From Alphaproteobacteria bacterium (lineage in GTDB: Bacteria > Pseudomonadota > Alphaproteobacteria > UBA2966): a stretch of DNA of 64,000 bases. Positions 52,434 to 61,483 of this stretch are shown here, in pieces (positions within the stretch are counted from its first letter, which is position 1; every line of letters starts with the position of its first letter). Below the pieces are notes generated by a model. That model saw only the letters and a list, made by a program, of their open reading frames with translations, did no database searches and had not been told where the DNA came from. Where the stretch lies: the NCBI GenBank assembly GCA_018654745.1, contig JABILA010000116.1, positions 17,933 through 81,932 on the forward strand. Reading direction: 5' to 3'. The translations under genes were made by a program, and so were the position numbers.

Positions 52434-53023
52434 CAGCGCCAACCCTGCATACTGAACGCCTGACCCTGAGGCCATTTGTGTCTGAAGATGCAGATGAGCT
52501 TTGGCGCACTGTTATGCGTGATCCCGACGTGATGATGACCCTGTCGGTGCAGCCGACATCGCTTGCAGAAGAAAAGGCGGCTGCTGCCCAGTATATCGAA
52601 TGTTATTCTGCCCCCTGGGTGCCGGAAGGCTATGGTGGCTGGGCCGTATGCGCCCGAACAGATGCGCTGGCTGAACCTGGTGCTATGCTTGGGTTTTGTG
52701 GATTTGAACGGGCCCAGATCGATGGTGAAGGTGCGGAACTGGGATACGGATATGGCAAGGATTACTGGGGCAAGGGGCTGGGTCTGGAAGCAGCCAGCCG
52801 GGCCGCCGACTGGTATTTCCGCGATGCGGGTCACGACAAGTTTTACGCCTGCTTTGATCCCGGTAATGACGGATCCAGAAAAATTCTTGAGACCATTGGC
52901 CTGGTTTACAGCCGCGACGTTGATCTTTGGGATTCGGTCGCACGTGGTCTCGGTAAATTGCCCTTGTTAACCGTCAATCGCGAAAGCTATCTGAACCGCC
53001 GCGCCGGGACCAAAGGCCAGTAA
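52430..53023 (+). CDS. GNAT family acetyltransferase (RimJ/RimL type)
   Basis: A 197-residue acetyltransferase. It starts with T-E-R-L-T-L-R-P-F (typical of RimJ/RimL-like members) and has E-L-G-Y-G-Y-G-K-D-Y-W-G-K-G-L-G-L-E-A-A as acetyl-CoA loop and the C-terminal N-D-G-S-R-K-I-L-E-T-I-G-L-V-Y. The ATG overlaps the AlaX gene by 4 bases, making it the last of the four-gene operon. Substrate, an amine of a small molecule or a protein N-terminus, is unknown. Confidence 0.9.
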   Translation: MTAPTLHTERLTLRPFVSEDADELWRTVMRDPDVMMTLSVQPTSLAEEKAAAAQYIECYSAPWVPEGYGGWAVCARTDALAEPGAMLGFCGFERAQIDGEGAELGYGYGKDYWGKGLGLEAASRAADWYFRDAGHDKFYACFDPGNDGSRKILETIGLVYSRDVDLWDSVARGLGKLPLLTVNRESYLNRRAGTKGQ

Positions 53024-53048
53024 TTTTCCTGTTCGCAACCGGGGAAGG

Positions 53049-55574
53049 TCAGACAACCTTGCTGAGCGCCTCGTGGATTTCCTGACCGTTGCCCCTGGTA
53101 TATTTGGCGATCCGGGTATCCGCATTCATGATGTGTTCGAACAACCAGTCCCTGAGGATGTCGTTAACCTGGATTTGGGTTTCAGCGTCGCCGTGTTTCA
53201 GGGCCAGATCAGCAATATCTTTCAATTGGGTCAGATGCCGCTGGTGTTCTGCACTGTGCGCCACAATGTCCGGGTAACTGCATGTCGCCATGATGACTTC
53301 TTCGCGGCGAAAATGCAGAGCGGCGAAGTCAACGAGCTCGTGTAAGGCGTCGTTCAATTCTTCCGGGTCCGCCAAATGATTGAGAATACGGTTGGTCATC
53401 GTGGCGATGATCTGGTGATCCCTGTCGATGGCATCGACGCCGATACGCAGTTGGTCTGTCCAGATCAGGACATTGCTGTTCGACTGCAGGGGAAGTTCAA
53501 ACCAGAAAGTACTGCCAACATCTTCTTCACTTGTAAAATCGACCCGCCCGGCCATGCATTCGATCAAAAGTTTGGTTACCGTGAGCCCGATACCGGTGCC
53601 TTCACGGGCGATCTGGGCGTCAGCACCGAGGCGATTGAACATCTGAAACACACTTTTTCGATCTTTTTCGCCAATACCGATACCAGTATCCTCGACAGAG
53701 ATGTGAACATATCCTTCTGCGGTTTCCTCGCCTGACAAGGTAACCGTGCCGCCTTCCTTGTTGTATTTGACCGCATTCGACAGAAGATTGAGCAAGGCCT
53801 GGCGGAAACGCATCTCGTCGGTTTGCAACAGTATTTGTGGACCCTGACTGAAATTATCGACAAAGCTGATATTGCGGACTTCACCCAAAGGTTTTGTCAG
53901 GGCCAGACAATCAGAAACGACGTCATTGGCATTCACGCTTTCCAGCGTCAGCACAATTTGTTCGGCCTCGATTTTTGCCAGATCAAGAATTTCGTTCACC
54001 AGATCCAGCAGATGCGTGCCGCCCTTCATGATGCTTTCGACATGTTCGTGCTGGCGTTGCGACAACATGTTTTCATTTTTGAGTTGCAACATCTGGGCAA
54101 AACCCAGAATGGCATTCAAAGGCGTCCGCAACTCGTGGCTCATGCTGGCCAGAAACTCGGATTTTGCCTTGTTGGCATGTTCGGCTTCTTCTTTCGCCTG
54201 ACCCAGGCTTCTCTCGTACCTTGCCCGGTCCGTGGCATCATTGGCAGTAATGGCATGACGGTTTTCCAACAGGGCAAAGAACCGGAACTCAACCTCTCTT
54301 TCGCTACCGTCCTTTACAGTAATTGTCCTGCGAGAAGTTATATGATCACGTCCATCATTGTCTGGCTGGCTGATCTGCGACTGCCAGTTCGCAGCAATAA
54401 TTTTACGATATTCCGGGTCGGGGTAGGCGGTCTGCAGCCAGATGTCGCGGGTTGGAATATCTTCAACGGTGTAGCCGTAGTGGTCGACAAAGCTCCTGTT
54501 CAGCAAAGCAACTTTACCCGTATTTTCGACGACCATTATGGGAATAGGTGTGCGCTCGACAACGGTTCGAAATCTCTCTTCACTTTCCTGCAAACCTTTC
54601 GCGGTCACAAGGTGCCCCGCGATTTCTTTCTCCAGATGTCTGTTGGACCGACGCAAGCGGCGCACATAAAATACGACCAGAGCCAGAAACAAAAGTCCGA
54701 TTGTCGCAGCAGCCAGAACTGATGTCGTTAATATCTGCCCCTTGGAAAACAGGACAATGCGCGAAGATTCCCATTTGTTCAGAATTTGATCTATTTTACC
54801 TTCTGCTTTCAGCTGCCGAATAGCCTTGTTTAACGCCTGTAATAAAGCAGTGTTGCCTTTTTGCACGGCAATGCCACCCGCCACACTCAACAGGGTAACC
54901 GGCAAGGCAACGACATTGCTGATGTCCTTGTTGTATACAGCATCATATCCGGTTCGCCGGGTGGTGATCATGGCATCGACTTCTGACCGTTGAACCGCCC
55001 TGAGGGCATTTTCCGTGCCCTTCAAAGTCACCAGGGTTGCTTTCGGGAAGTGCCTTTTCGCAAGAACAACAGAAATACCTTTGCCAAAGACGCCGACACG
55101 GACACCTTTCAGGTTCGGCCATTCGGCAGGATAGGATTCGTTTTCGCGCGCGAATAATGTGAAGACGAAATTAAACAGAGGGTCTGTGAAATCGAAATGT
55201 TTCTTGCGTTCGGGAGAAATGGACAGAGGGGCCACACCGTCCGCTTTTCCATCACGCACCAGTTTTCGTGCCTCGCGGAAATCCATCAACTGGATATCAA
55301 TGGGCCGCCCGGTCAGGTCTCTGATTTCTGAAATAATATCGACGACGATACCAAAGTGGCCGCCTTCCTCTTCATAGAGAAAGGGCTTGGCTCCTGTGGG
55401 GCCTACGAAGAGAAGTGGTTTATCTGTTGCGGCCTGGGCCGGGTCCGGCGCGTAAGATACCGCCAGCAGAGCGAACGCAAGCAGGATTATGGCCTGTTGG
55501 CCAAAACGCGTCAGACAAGCGCGTATCCCTGTTTGAAGCCCGACAAAATGCAACAATGAGTGACCACCTGACAA
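53049..55574 (-). CDS. SBP3-sensor PAS histidine kinase with C-terminal hemerythrin
   Basis: An 841-residue fusion. After a signal/anchor (about 27-48) comes a periplasmic family-3 solute-binding domain (about 52-270), a transmembrane helix (about 282-305), a PAS domain (about 325-455), HisKA with the His in M-S-H-E-L-R-T-P-L-N, HATPase (N-box L-L-S-N-A-V-K-Y-N, G-box D-T-G-I-G-I), and at 704-827 a hemerythrin domain. Its ligands are all present: H720 (D-R-D-H), H754/E758 (H-F-R-R-E-E), H773/H777 (H-S-A-E-H), H814/D819 (H-I-M-N-A-D). It may join a small ligand signal with oxygen or redox state. The start is TTG 55574, with AAGG close by. No regulator gene is adjacent. Confidence 0.93.
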   Translation of the reverse strand: MSGGHSLLHFVGLQTGIRACLTRFGQQAIILLAFALLAVSYAPDPAQAATDKPLLFVGPTGAKPFLYEEEGGHFGIVVDIISEIRDLTGRPIDIQLMDFREARKLVRDGKADGVAPLSISPERKKHFDFTDPLFNFVFTLFARENESYPAEWPNLKGVRVGVFGKGISVVLAKRHFPKATLVTLKGTENALRAVQRSEVDAMITTRRTGYDAVYNKDISNVVALPVTLLSVAGGIAVQKGNTALLQALNKAIRQLKAEGKIDQILNKWESSRIVLFSKGQILTTSVLAAATIGLLFLALVVFYVRRLRRSNRHLEKEIAGHLVTAKGLQESEERFRTVVERTPIPIMVVENTGKVALLNRSFVDHYGYTVEDIPTRDIWLQTAYPDPEYRKIIAANWQSQISQPDNDGRDHITSRRTITVKDGSEREVEFRFFALLENRHAITANDATDRARYERSLGQAKEEAEHANKAKSEFLASMSHELRTPLNAILGFAQMLQLKNENMLSQRQHEHVESIMKGGTHLLDLVNEILDLAKIEAEQIVLTLESVNANDVVSDCLALTKPLGEVRNISFVDNFSQGPQILLQTDEMRFRQALLNLLSNAVKYNKEGGTVTLSGEETAEGYVHISVEDTGIGIGEKDRKSVFQMFNRLGADAQIAREGTGIGLTVTKLLIECMAGRVDFTSEEDVGSTFWFELPLQSNSNVLIWTDQLRIGVDAIDRDHQIIATMTNRILNHLADPEELNDALHELVDFAALHFRREEVIMATCSYPDIVAHSAEHQRHLTQLKDIADLALKHGDAETQIQVNDILRDWLFEHIMNADTRIAKYTRGNGQEIHEALSKVV

Positions 55575-55756
55575 TTGACCTTGCCTTTGATAATACCACT
55601 TTGGACAAAAAATATAACCAGTTCGATATAATACAGCGTTAACAGTTGATTATAACGCTTAAGTCACTGATACAGTTTCAGATGTCACTGAACCAGTTCC
55701 TGCCGGTCAATGGCGCCGTCTATCTTCCTTTTCGCGCCGTCAATCGAGTTCTGTAT

Positions 55757-56116
55757 TCAGGACGTGCTCCAAACCGCCAGCTCATATCCTTCAGAGTCGG
55801 TGAAGTGAAAGCGCTGGCCGCCGGGGAAATCGAAAACCGGTTTCACAATTTTGCCACCTGCTTTTTCAATGCGCTTTGAAAGTGCGTCCAGATCTGTCCC
55901 GTAAAGAACGATCAGGGGGCCTCCACGGGTGACTGGCAACGTTGCATCAAATCCGCCTTTCATGTGGCCGTCGTTGAATTCACAATAGTCAGGACCATAA
56001 TCGGTGAAAGTCCAGCCAAAGGCCTTGCCGTAGAAGCCTTTTGCACGGGCGATGTCTGTAACATTGAACTCGATATAATTGATCGCACTGTCCTGGTTCG
56101 GATGTTCTGTGCTCAC
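55757..56116 (-). CDS. VOC (glyoxalase-like) family protein
   Basis: A 119-residue vicinal-oxygen-chelate fold protein: I-N-Y-I-E-F-N-V-T-D-I-A-R-A-K-G-F-Y at the start and G-Q-R-F-H-F-T-D-S-E-G-Y-E-L-A-V-W at the end, with a conserved metal-side Glu. Substrate unknown; glyoxalase, dioxygenase and resistance proteins share the fold. It overlaps the upstream TfoX-like gene by 4 bases (ATGA). Confidence 0.9.
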   Translation of the reverse strand: MSTEHPNQDSAINYIEFNVTDIARAKGFYGKAFGWTFTDYGPDYCEFNDGHMKGGFDATLPVTRGGPLIVLYGTDLDALSKRIEKAGGKIVKPVFDFPGGQRFHFTDSEGYELAVWSTS

Positions 56117-56475
56117 GAGATTTCCTTTGCGTTGGTGATCGTTTGATCAACGTGACCGAGACTACGCGATATCCAGCCATGAAGTTGTTCATTGTCTTTG
56201 CCGACCTTGTCGGGCAGCACAACGTAACCTTTTTTGACCGGTGACTTGGCAAAATATTTAAGGGGTTTGCCGCCGTCTGCCATCAGGGTTACGCAGTCCA
56301 CTTCCGGAAGCTTCAGGGCCAGTCCCGCAGGCGACAGGCTCATGAATATCTGCCCACCGACATACGCTGCCGCACCACTGAAAAAGTGTTTGCAGGTGAT
56401 TTTTTCCCGGTCGACACCTGACCCTGTCAGGCCTTCCACCAGTTCAGACAGTTCATTCAGCCACGGTTGCGCCAT
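56113..56475 (-). CDS. TfoX N-terminal-domain protein, second copy
   Basis: A 120-residue protein with a divergent TfoX N-terminal-like domain (F-S-G-A-A-A-Y-V-G-G-Q-I-F-M-S-L and L-A-L-K-L-P, then K-K-G-Y-V-V-L-P). The C-terminal TfoX domain is missing. The call is weaker than for the gene at 47947, because the R-M-F-G-G-Y-G core is K-H-F-F-S-G-A here. It is coupled to the VOC gene by a 4-base overlap. Function unknown. Confidence 0.72.
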   Translation of the reverse strand: MAQPWLNELSELVEGLTGSGVDREKITCKHFFSGAAAYVGGQIFMSLSPAGLALKLPEVDCVTLMADGGKPLKYFAKSPVKKGYVVLPDKVGKDNEQLHGWISRSLGHVDQTITNAKEIS

Positions 56476-56532
56476 TTACCTGGCTCCGATGTCGGATATT
56501 TAAGTCGAAAATCGAGATGTCCCGCACCTGCC

Positions 56533-57138
56533 TCACTCCCGCTCAATCGCCGCGCGGATCAGGGGCAGGCGGTCGTTGCCGAAATACATATCGGTTTGAT
56601 TGACGAAGATTGTCGGTGTGCCGAAGCCACCGCGTTTGATCACCTCGTCTGAATTGGCGATCAGGCGCTGTTTGATCTCTGGCTGCTGGATGGCGTCACC
56701 TACTTCTGCCGGGTCCAGGCCACCGCGTTGGCAGGCTTCGGCGACGATGTCGTTCTGGCTGATGTCCTGATCTTCACCCCAGTATAATTCGAAACAAGCC
56801 CGGGCGAAGGGGACCAGTTTGTCCTGATCGCCGGCAATCAGGCAGGCGCGCATGACCTTGACGGAATTGACCGGGAAAACCGTTGGCTGCCATTTGATCT
56901 TGATCCCTGACCAACTCGACCAGTCGGCCAGGTCCTTTGCCATATAGTCCCATTTTGCCGGAACGGGATTGGCGCGCATTTCATAGACACTTGGATTTAT
57001 CGTGTTGAACAAGCCGCCAACCATAAACGGCCGCCATTCGATTCCAGTGCCGGTTTCACTTGCCAGGGGTTGGATATTTTCGAAGGCCAGATAGGTCCAG
57101 GGGCTGGAGATATCAAAGAAGAATTCAAGGCGTGCCAC
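56533..57138 (-). CDS. 2-hydroxychromene-2-carboxylate isomerase family protein
   Basis: A 201-residue kappa-class GST/DsbA-fold protein. The start F-F-F-D-I-S-S-P-W-T-Y-L-A matches HCCA isomerases, whose Ser replaces the Cys of DsbA; the end has G-G-F-G-T-P-T-I-F-V-N. These enzymes use glutathione to isomerise chromene carboxylates in naphthalene breakdown, but many family members sit outside such pathways. There are no aromatic-pathway neighbours here. It reads in the same direction as the TfoX-like and VOC genes with a 57-base gap. Confidence 0.9.
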   Translation of the reverse strand: MARLEFFFDISSPWTYLAFENIQPLASETGTGIEWRPFMVGGLFNTINPSVYEMRANPVPAKWDYMAKDLADWSSWSGIKIKWQPTVFPVNSVKVMRACLIAGDQDKLVPFARACFELYWGEDQDISQNDIVAEACQRGGLDPAEVGDAIQQPEIKQRLIANSDEVIKRGGFGTPTIFVNQTDMYFGNDRLPLIRAAIERE

Positions 57139-57479
57139 AGTTGTCTCCTGTCAGGGCGATTCCGGTTTAAACGGAATCGCTTATGCATCGATGGTTGGCT
57201 CAAACCAGGGAGTTTGAAGCAAGGCTGCGTTTCTGCGAAACCTGGAAACGCCCCAGGGGGGACCTACAGCATAGACGTCGGTGGAAACAGGGTGCAAGGG
57301 CGAGCAGGGCATCAAAAGTCGATGCAAATTGCTCAAAAAGGCCTCGCTAATGCTTGACGGACGGTGCGCAAACGGGAGAGGCTACAGGTCAGACGATAAA
57401 ATATGAACAACAAGCTCACCAAAGGAACGCCGATAAGGTGCATCCGGAAGGTGGCATCAAATAGATACAGGGAAATAAA
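57139..57479 (+). other. 341-base intergenic leader region before the amino-acid ABC genes
   Basis: This divergent gap between the HCCA isomerase gene and the amino acid importer holds no reading frame I can support. It contains TTGACG at 57354, a possible -35 element, but no convincing -10 at the right distance. It has no T-run hairpin and no recognisable riboswitch motif. Confidence 0.35.
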
Positions 57480-58262
57480 ATGAAAAAACTAATGCTCGCA
57501 GCCGTTTCGGCTGTTGTTCTGGCCGTTGCAGCTTCACCGGTTATGGCCAAGGAATGGGGAAAAATTCGCATCGCCACTGAAGGCGCATACCCTCCGTTTA
57601 ACTTCACCGACAAGGCTGGCAAATTGCAGGGCTTCGACGTGGATATTGCCAACGCTCTGTGTGCCGAGATGAAGGCATCCTGCACCATCGTGGCCCAGGA
57701 CTGGGACGGTATTATTCCGGCTCTGAATGCCAATAAATATGACGCCGTTATTGCCTCCATGTCGATCACCGAGGAGCGCAAGAAAAAGGTTTCATTCTCT
57801 GGCAAGTACTACACAACACCTGCCAAGTTTGTGCGCAAAAAAGGCTCGGGCATTGAGATCAATGATGCCAGCCTGAAAGGGAAAACAGTCGGCGTTCAGC
57901 GCGCCACCATTCACGCCAACTTCGTGACTGATAATTACGGCAAGCTGATGACGGTTAAATCCTATGCAACGCAGGATGAAGCCTATCTTGATTTTAAAGC
58001 CGGACGCCTTGATTTGCTGTTGGCTGACAGTGTTGCCCTGATGGATGGTTTCCTGAAAACACCAAACGGCGCAAATGCTGAATTTGTCGGCCCGGACTTC
58101 ACTGACAAAAAATGGTTTGGCGATGGCGCCGGTATTGCCGTACGCAAGGCCGACGCGGATCTGGCGGCCAAATTTACCGCGGCCATTGCAGGTATTCGCG
58201 CCAATGGCGTCTACCAGAAAATCAACGCCAAATACTTCAAGTTCGACGTCTACGGCAAATAA
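57480..58262 (+). CDS. polar amino acid ABC transporter substrate-binding protein
   Basis: A 260-residue family 3 binding protein of the HisJ/ArgT kind. Signal peptide to about residue 23 (V-M-A-K); then I-R-I-A-T-E-G-A-Y-P-P-F-N-F and G-F-D-V-D-I-A-N-A-L, followed by M-S-I-T-E-E-R, the usual amino-acid-binding landmarks. A likely ligand is lysine, arginine or histidine. It is first in an importer operon with two permeases; a hairpin with a T-tail follows it. The ATPase gene is not in this window. Confidence 0.93.
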   Translation: MKKLMLAAVSAVVLAVAASPVMAKEWGKIRIATEGAYPPFNFTDKAGKLQGFDVDIANALCAEMKASCTIVAQDWDGIIPALNANKYDAVIASMSITEERKKKVSFSGKYYTTPAKFVRKKGSGIEINDASLKGKTVGVQRATIHANFVTDNYGKLMTVKSYATQDEAYLDFKAGRLDLLLADSVALMDGFLKTPNGANAEFVGPDFTDKKWFGDGAGIAVRKADADLAAKFTAAIAGIRANGVYQKINAKYFKFDVYGK

Positions 58263-58295
58263 GTCAGCCACACCATATGACGTTCAAGACAATTT

Positions 58296-58332
58296 CGCCG
58301 TCGATCCTTTGCAGGGTCGGCGGCGTTTGTTT
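58296..58332 (+). terminator. attenuator-like hairpin between binding-protein and permease genes
   Basis: Bases 58296-58308 pair with 58313-58325 as a 13-bp stem (two G-U pairs in RNA, 4-base loop) followed by TTTGTTT. It lies 33 bases after the binding-protein stop and 14 bases before the first permease start. It probably lowers permease expression relative to the binding protein. Confidence 0.75.
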
Positions 58333-58346
58333 GAAGTTCTGACCTG

Positions 58347-59030
58347 ATGCTGCACGGTTATGAAGATCAGCTCTGGATCGGTCTGAAAATGACCATTGGC
58401 GTGGCATCGCTATCGCTGCTGGTCGGGCTGGTATTGGGCATGCTGGGGGCGACGGCCAAGCTTTCAAGCAATATTGTTGCCCGGAAACTGGCCGATGCCT
58501 ATACGACATTTGTACGCGGCATACCGGAACTGATCTTGCTGTTGATCCTGTTCTATGGCGGCACAATTCTGGCGCAGAAGTTATTCAGGGCGCTGGGCAG
58601 CGAAGAGTATGTCGAAATTGATGCCTTTACGGCGGGTGTGCTGACGCTGGGCTTTGTCTTCGGTGCCTACGCCACGGAAGTTTTTCGCGGCGCGATCCTC
58701 TCGATCCACAAAGGTCAGATCGAAGCCGCCCAGGCGATCGGCATGAACCGCTTGCAAGTCTTCCGTCGCATCATGCTACCGCAAGTCTGGCGTTTTGCCC
58801 TGCCGGGTATTGGCAATTTGTGGCTGGTGTTGCTGAAAGATACAGCGCTGATATCTGTCATCGGTCTGGATGAATTGATGCGCAAGACCTATGTGGCGGC
58901 GGGTTCAACGCAAGATCCGTTCACTTTCTTTGCTTTTGCCGCCGTGATCTATCTGACCCTGACGGCTATTTCCATGGCTGTCCTGCAAACGGCCGAAAAG
59001 CGCCTGACGCGCGGCGTGAAGCGGATATAG
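58347..59030 (+). CDS. amino acid ABC transporter permease (HisQ type)
   Basis: A 227-residue permease with about five transmembrane segments. The family's N-terminal G-L-K-M-T-I-G-V-A and the cytoplasmic E-A-A-Q-A-I-G-M-N-R-L-Q-V-F loop are visible, as is the T-T-F-V-R-G-I-P-E-L-I-L-L segment. It forms a heterodimer with the next permease, whose gene begins 3 bases after this stop. Confidence 0.94.
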   Translation: MLHGYEDQLWIGLKMTIGVASLSLLVGLVLGMLGATAKLSSNIVARKLADAYTTFVRGIPELILLLILFYGGTILAQKLFRALGSEEYVEIDAFTAGVLTLGFVFGAYATEVFRGAILSIHKGQIEAAQAIGMNRLQVFRRIMLPQVWRFALPGIGNLWLVLLKDTALISVIGLDELMRKTYVAAGSTQDPFTFFAFAAVIYLTLTAISMAVLQTAEKRLTRGVKRI

Positions 59031-59033
59031 TTC

Positions 59034-59732
59034 ATGCTTCAGGAAACATATGAACTTGTGCGCGACAGTTTACCGGCCTTGATGGCGGGGGCGGCGACGA
59101 CGCTTGAGCTGGTGATCATTGCCTTGATCATCGGCTTTGTATTGGCGGTGCCGCTGGCGCTGATGCGCACCTCGAAGAATCCAATATTTATGGGTGCGGC
59201 CTATGGCTACATCTTCTATTTCCGGGGCACGCCGCTGCTGGTGCAGATATACCTGACCTATTACGGTCTCGGTCAATTTGAAGCCGTGCGCGAAAGTTTT
59301 CTCTGGCCGATTTTTCGCGAAGCTTATTGGTGTGCCATCATCGCCTTCAGCCTGAATACGGCCGCCTATACCGCCGAGATTTTCAGAGGCGCTATCCAGG
59401 CTGTGCCTCATGGCGAGATCGAAGCCGCCCGGGCTGTCGGCATGTCCCGTGTTCTGCAATACCGCCGGATCATCTTGCCCAGCGCCTTTCGCCTTGCCCT
59501 GCCAGCCTATTCAAACGAAGTGATCCTGATGTTGAAAGGCAGTGCTTTGGCCAGCACGATTACCCTGCTGGATTTAACGGGTGCAGCTCGGGTGATTGTC
59601 TCCCGAACCTTTGCGCCTTATGAAGTTTTCATTACGGCAGCGGTCTTTTACTTGCTGATCACCTTTGTTATTACCCGCGGTTTCATCTGGGCTGAACGCA
59701 AACTGAACCCTCAGTTAAGGCGACCCGCCTGA
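59034..59732 (+). CDS. amino acid ABC transporter permease (HisM type)
   Basis: A 232-residue permease, the second membrane half of the importer. It has F-Y-F-R-G-T-P-L-L-V-Q-I-Y-L-T and the EAA loop E-I-E-A-A-R-A-V-G-M-S-R-V. The gene ends by overlapping 22 bases with the end of the convergent TPR gene. An ATPase gene, usual at this place in hisQMP-type operons, is missing. Confidence 0.94.
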   Translation: MLQETYELVRDSLPALMAGAATTLELVIIALIIGFVLAVPLALMRTSKNPIFMGAAYGYIFYFRGTPLLVQIYLTYYGLGQFEAVRESFLWPIFREAYWCAIIAFSLNTAAYTAEIFRGAIQAVPHGEIEAARAVGMSRVLQYRRIILPSAFRLALPAYSNEVILMLKGSALASTITLLDLTGAARVIVSRTFAPYEVFITAAVFYLLITFVITRGFIWAERKLNPQLRRPA

Positions 59733-61480
59733 CGTAGTGAATAAGCCTCCAGTTCACTGGCGACCCGTTCAATCACATCCTCCCAGTCACCGCGTTTGGT
59801 CTGACGAAACAGACGGGCGGTTGGATACCACGGGCTATCCTCACGATCACGAAGCCAGCGCCAGTCGGCAGGCTTTGGCAACAGTATCCAGACAGGTGTA
59901 CCCATGGCACCGGCCAGATGCGCAACCGAAGTATCTACGGCGATGACCAGATCCAGTTGGGCGATCAAGTCTGCCGTGTCTGCCAGGTCACGAATATTGT
60001 CTGTCATATCGAGCACATGGTCGCTCAGACCGTCGGCACTGATCTCCAGTTTACGATCATCGACTTGCAGGTTGTGAAAGCGACACCCCGTTATATCCAG
60101 AAAAGGTTTTAATTGTGACAGGGTCAGCGACCGATTGTGATCGTTTTTGTGAGTTGGACTTCCGCCCCAGACCAGCCCGACATTCAATTTTCCGTCGCTG
60201 ATCTGAACCGGGAAGCTCCCCGTATTGGCCAGATAGGGCACCTTGGAAGGATCACTGTCCGGATCAACACGCAGGTGATGTGGCAAACTCAACAGGGAAC
60301 AGCGCACATCAAAGTCTGGCAGGTCCAGGGGGTCGGTGATGATCTGATCGACGCCGGGCAGGGGAGCAAGCAACCGGGCTAACGGCTCACGCACACCCAA
60401 AATAACTTTAGCGGCCTGTCTGGCGACCTCGGGAACAAATCTGGAGAACTGGATGGTATCGCCCGCACCTTGCTCGCCGTGCAAAAATATGGTTTTGCCG
60501 GCAAGGCTGCTGCCGTCCCAGCGCGGTTGTGGATAATCGGGGAAGATATCCTTGAGGCTGGCAAATTCCTGACGCCATTCATGTTCGGCCCAACCCTGTT
60601 CATATTCGCCTCGCCGCAACAAATACAGCGCGTGGTTAAAATGAATACGCGGTGCGTCGGGAGCCAGGTTCAGGGCCCGTTCAAACCAGCCCGCGGCTTC
60701 TCCGTCCTCATCATTTTCGGTCAGCAAACGGCCCAGGTCCCCCATGGATGCCGCGTCCTGAGGGGCAAGGGCAATCGTCCGTTTACGGGCGGTAATTGCT
60801 TCGTCAATTTGACCCAGACGTTCCAGGGAGATGGCCATATCGCCCAGGCATTCTACGTCGTCCGGCGCGATGATCAATGCACGTTTACGATTGGCAATTG
60901 CGTCTTCATACTGCTCACTTTTTTCCAGTGCGAAGGCGAGAGCGATCAAGGCACTGTGACGGTCGGGGGCCAGTTCAACCGACTGCCGCAAGGCTTTCAG
61001 GGCGTCTTCATCATGGCCAAGGTCATGCAAATAACAGCCAAGCCGTTCCAGTGCTTCCGGATTGTCCGGGTGAGCGGCCAGGTAGCGGTGGATTGATGCC
61101 GCCGCCTGCTCAAGGTCTCCGGATAGTTCGAAGGTAAAGGCAATATTCAGGTGCGCGACGACAAGTTCGGGGTTGATCGACAAGGCCCTCTGCAATGCCG
61201 CGCGGGCGTCTTCCAGGCGGCCAGCTGATGTCAGGGCCCGGCCATAGGAATTCCAGGCTTCGGCGAATTCCGGGGCGATATTAGTCAGGTGGTGCAAGAC
61301 AGCAATTGCGTCTTCTGTTCTGTCTTGCATACGCAAAAGGATGCCAAGATTATTCAAGGCATCCCGGTGGTCTGGTTGGTCAGCAAGAATGTGCCGATAG
61401 ATTTTTTCGGCAGCCTCCAGCTTGCCCTGACGATGTAGCTGAAGGGCTTTATCCAGTTGGACTGTATCTGCCGCCGGCAA
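59711..61480 (-). CDS. TPR protein with GT9-like glycosyltransferase domain
   Basis: A 589-residue protein. Residues about 1-285 hold roughly eight tetratricopeptide repeats (L-x-x-x-G-x-x-x-A-x-x-x-Y patterns). The remaining part, starting near Y-P-Q-P-R-W-D-G-S, resembles glycosyltransferase family 9 (ADP-heptose transferase-like) proteins: G-E-Q-G-A-G-D-T-I-Q-F-S-R near residue 330, V-G-L-V-W-G-G-S near 430 and A-V-D-T-S-V-A-H-L-A-G-A-M-G-T-P-V-W near 535. Such TPR-GT proteins are common near flagellin or surface glycan genes in alphaproteobacteria. The upstream TPR-methyltransferase gene is 3 bases away, so they form an operon. Target unknown. Confidence 0.87.
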   Translation of the reverse strand: MPAADTVQLDKALQLHRQGKLEAAEKIYRHILADQPDHRDALNNLGILLRMQDRTEDAIAVLHHLTNIAPEFAEAWNSYGRALTSAGRLEDARAALQRALSINPELVVAHLNIAFTFELSGDLEQAAASIHRYLAAHPDNPEALERLGCYLHDLGHDEDALKALRQSVELAPDRHSALIALAFALEKSEQYEDAIANRKRALIIAPDDVECLGDMAISLERLGQIDEAITARKRTIALAPQDAASMGDLGRLLTENDEDGEAAGWFERALNLAPDAPRIHFNHALYLLRRGEYEQGWAEHEWRQEFASLKDIFPDYPQPRWDGSSLAGKTIFLHGEQGAGDTIQFSRFVPEVARQAAKVILGVREPLARLLAPLPGVDQIITDPLDLPDFDVRCSLLSLPHHLRVDPDSDPSKVPYLANTGSFPVQISDGKLNVGLVWGGSPTHKNDHNRSLTLSQLKPFLDITGCRFHNLQVDDRKLEISADGLSDHVLDMTDNIRDLADTADLIAQLDLVIAVDTSVAHLAGAMGTPVWILLPKPADWRWLRDREDSPWYPTARLFRQTKRGDWEDVIERVASELEAYSLRQAGRLN

Positions 61481-61483
61481 GTA

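Noticed and set aside
57354..57386. Sigma-70 promoter TTGACG with a -10 near 57381
   Set aside because: The spacing is 21 bases and the -10 match is poor, so I do not call it.
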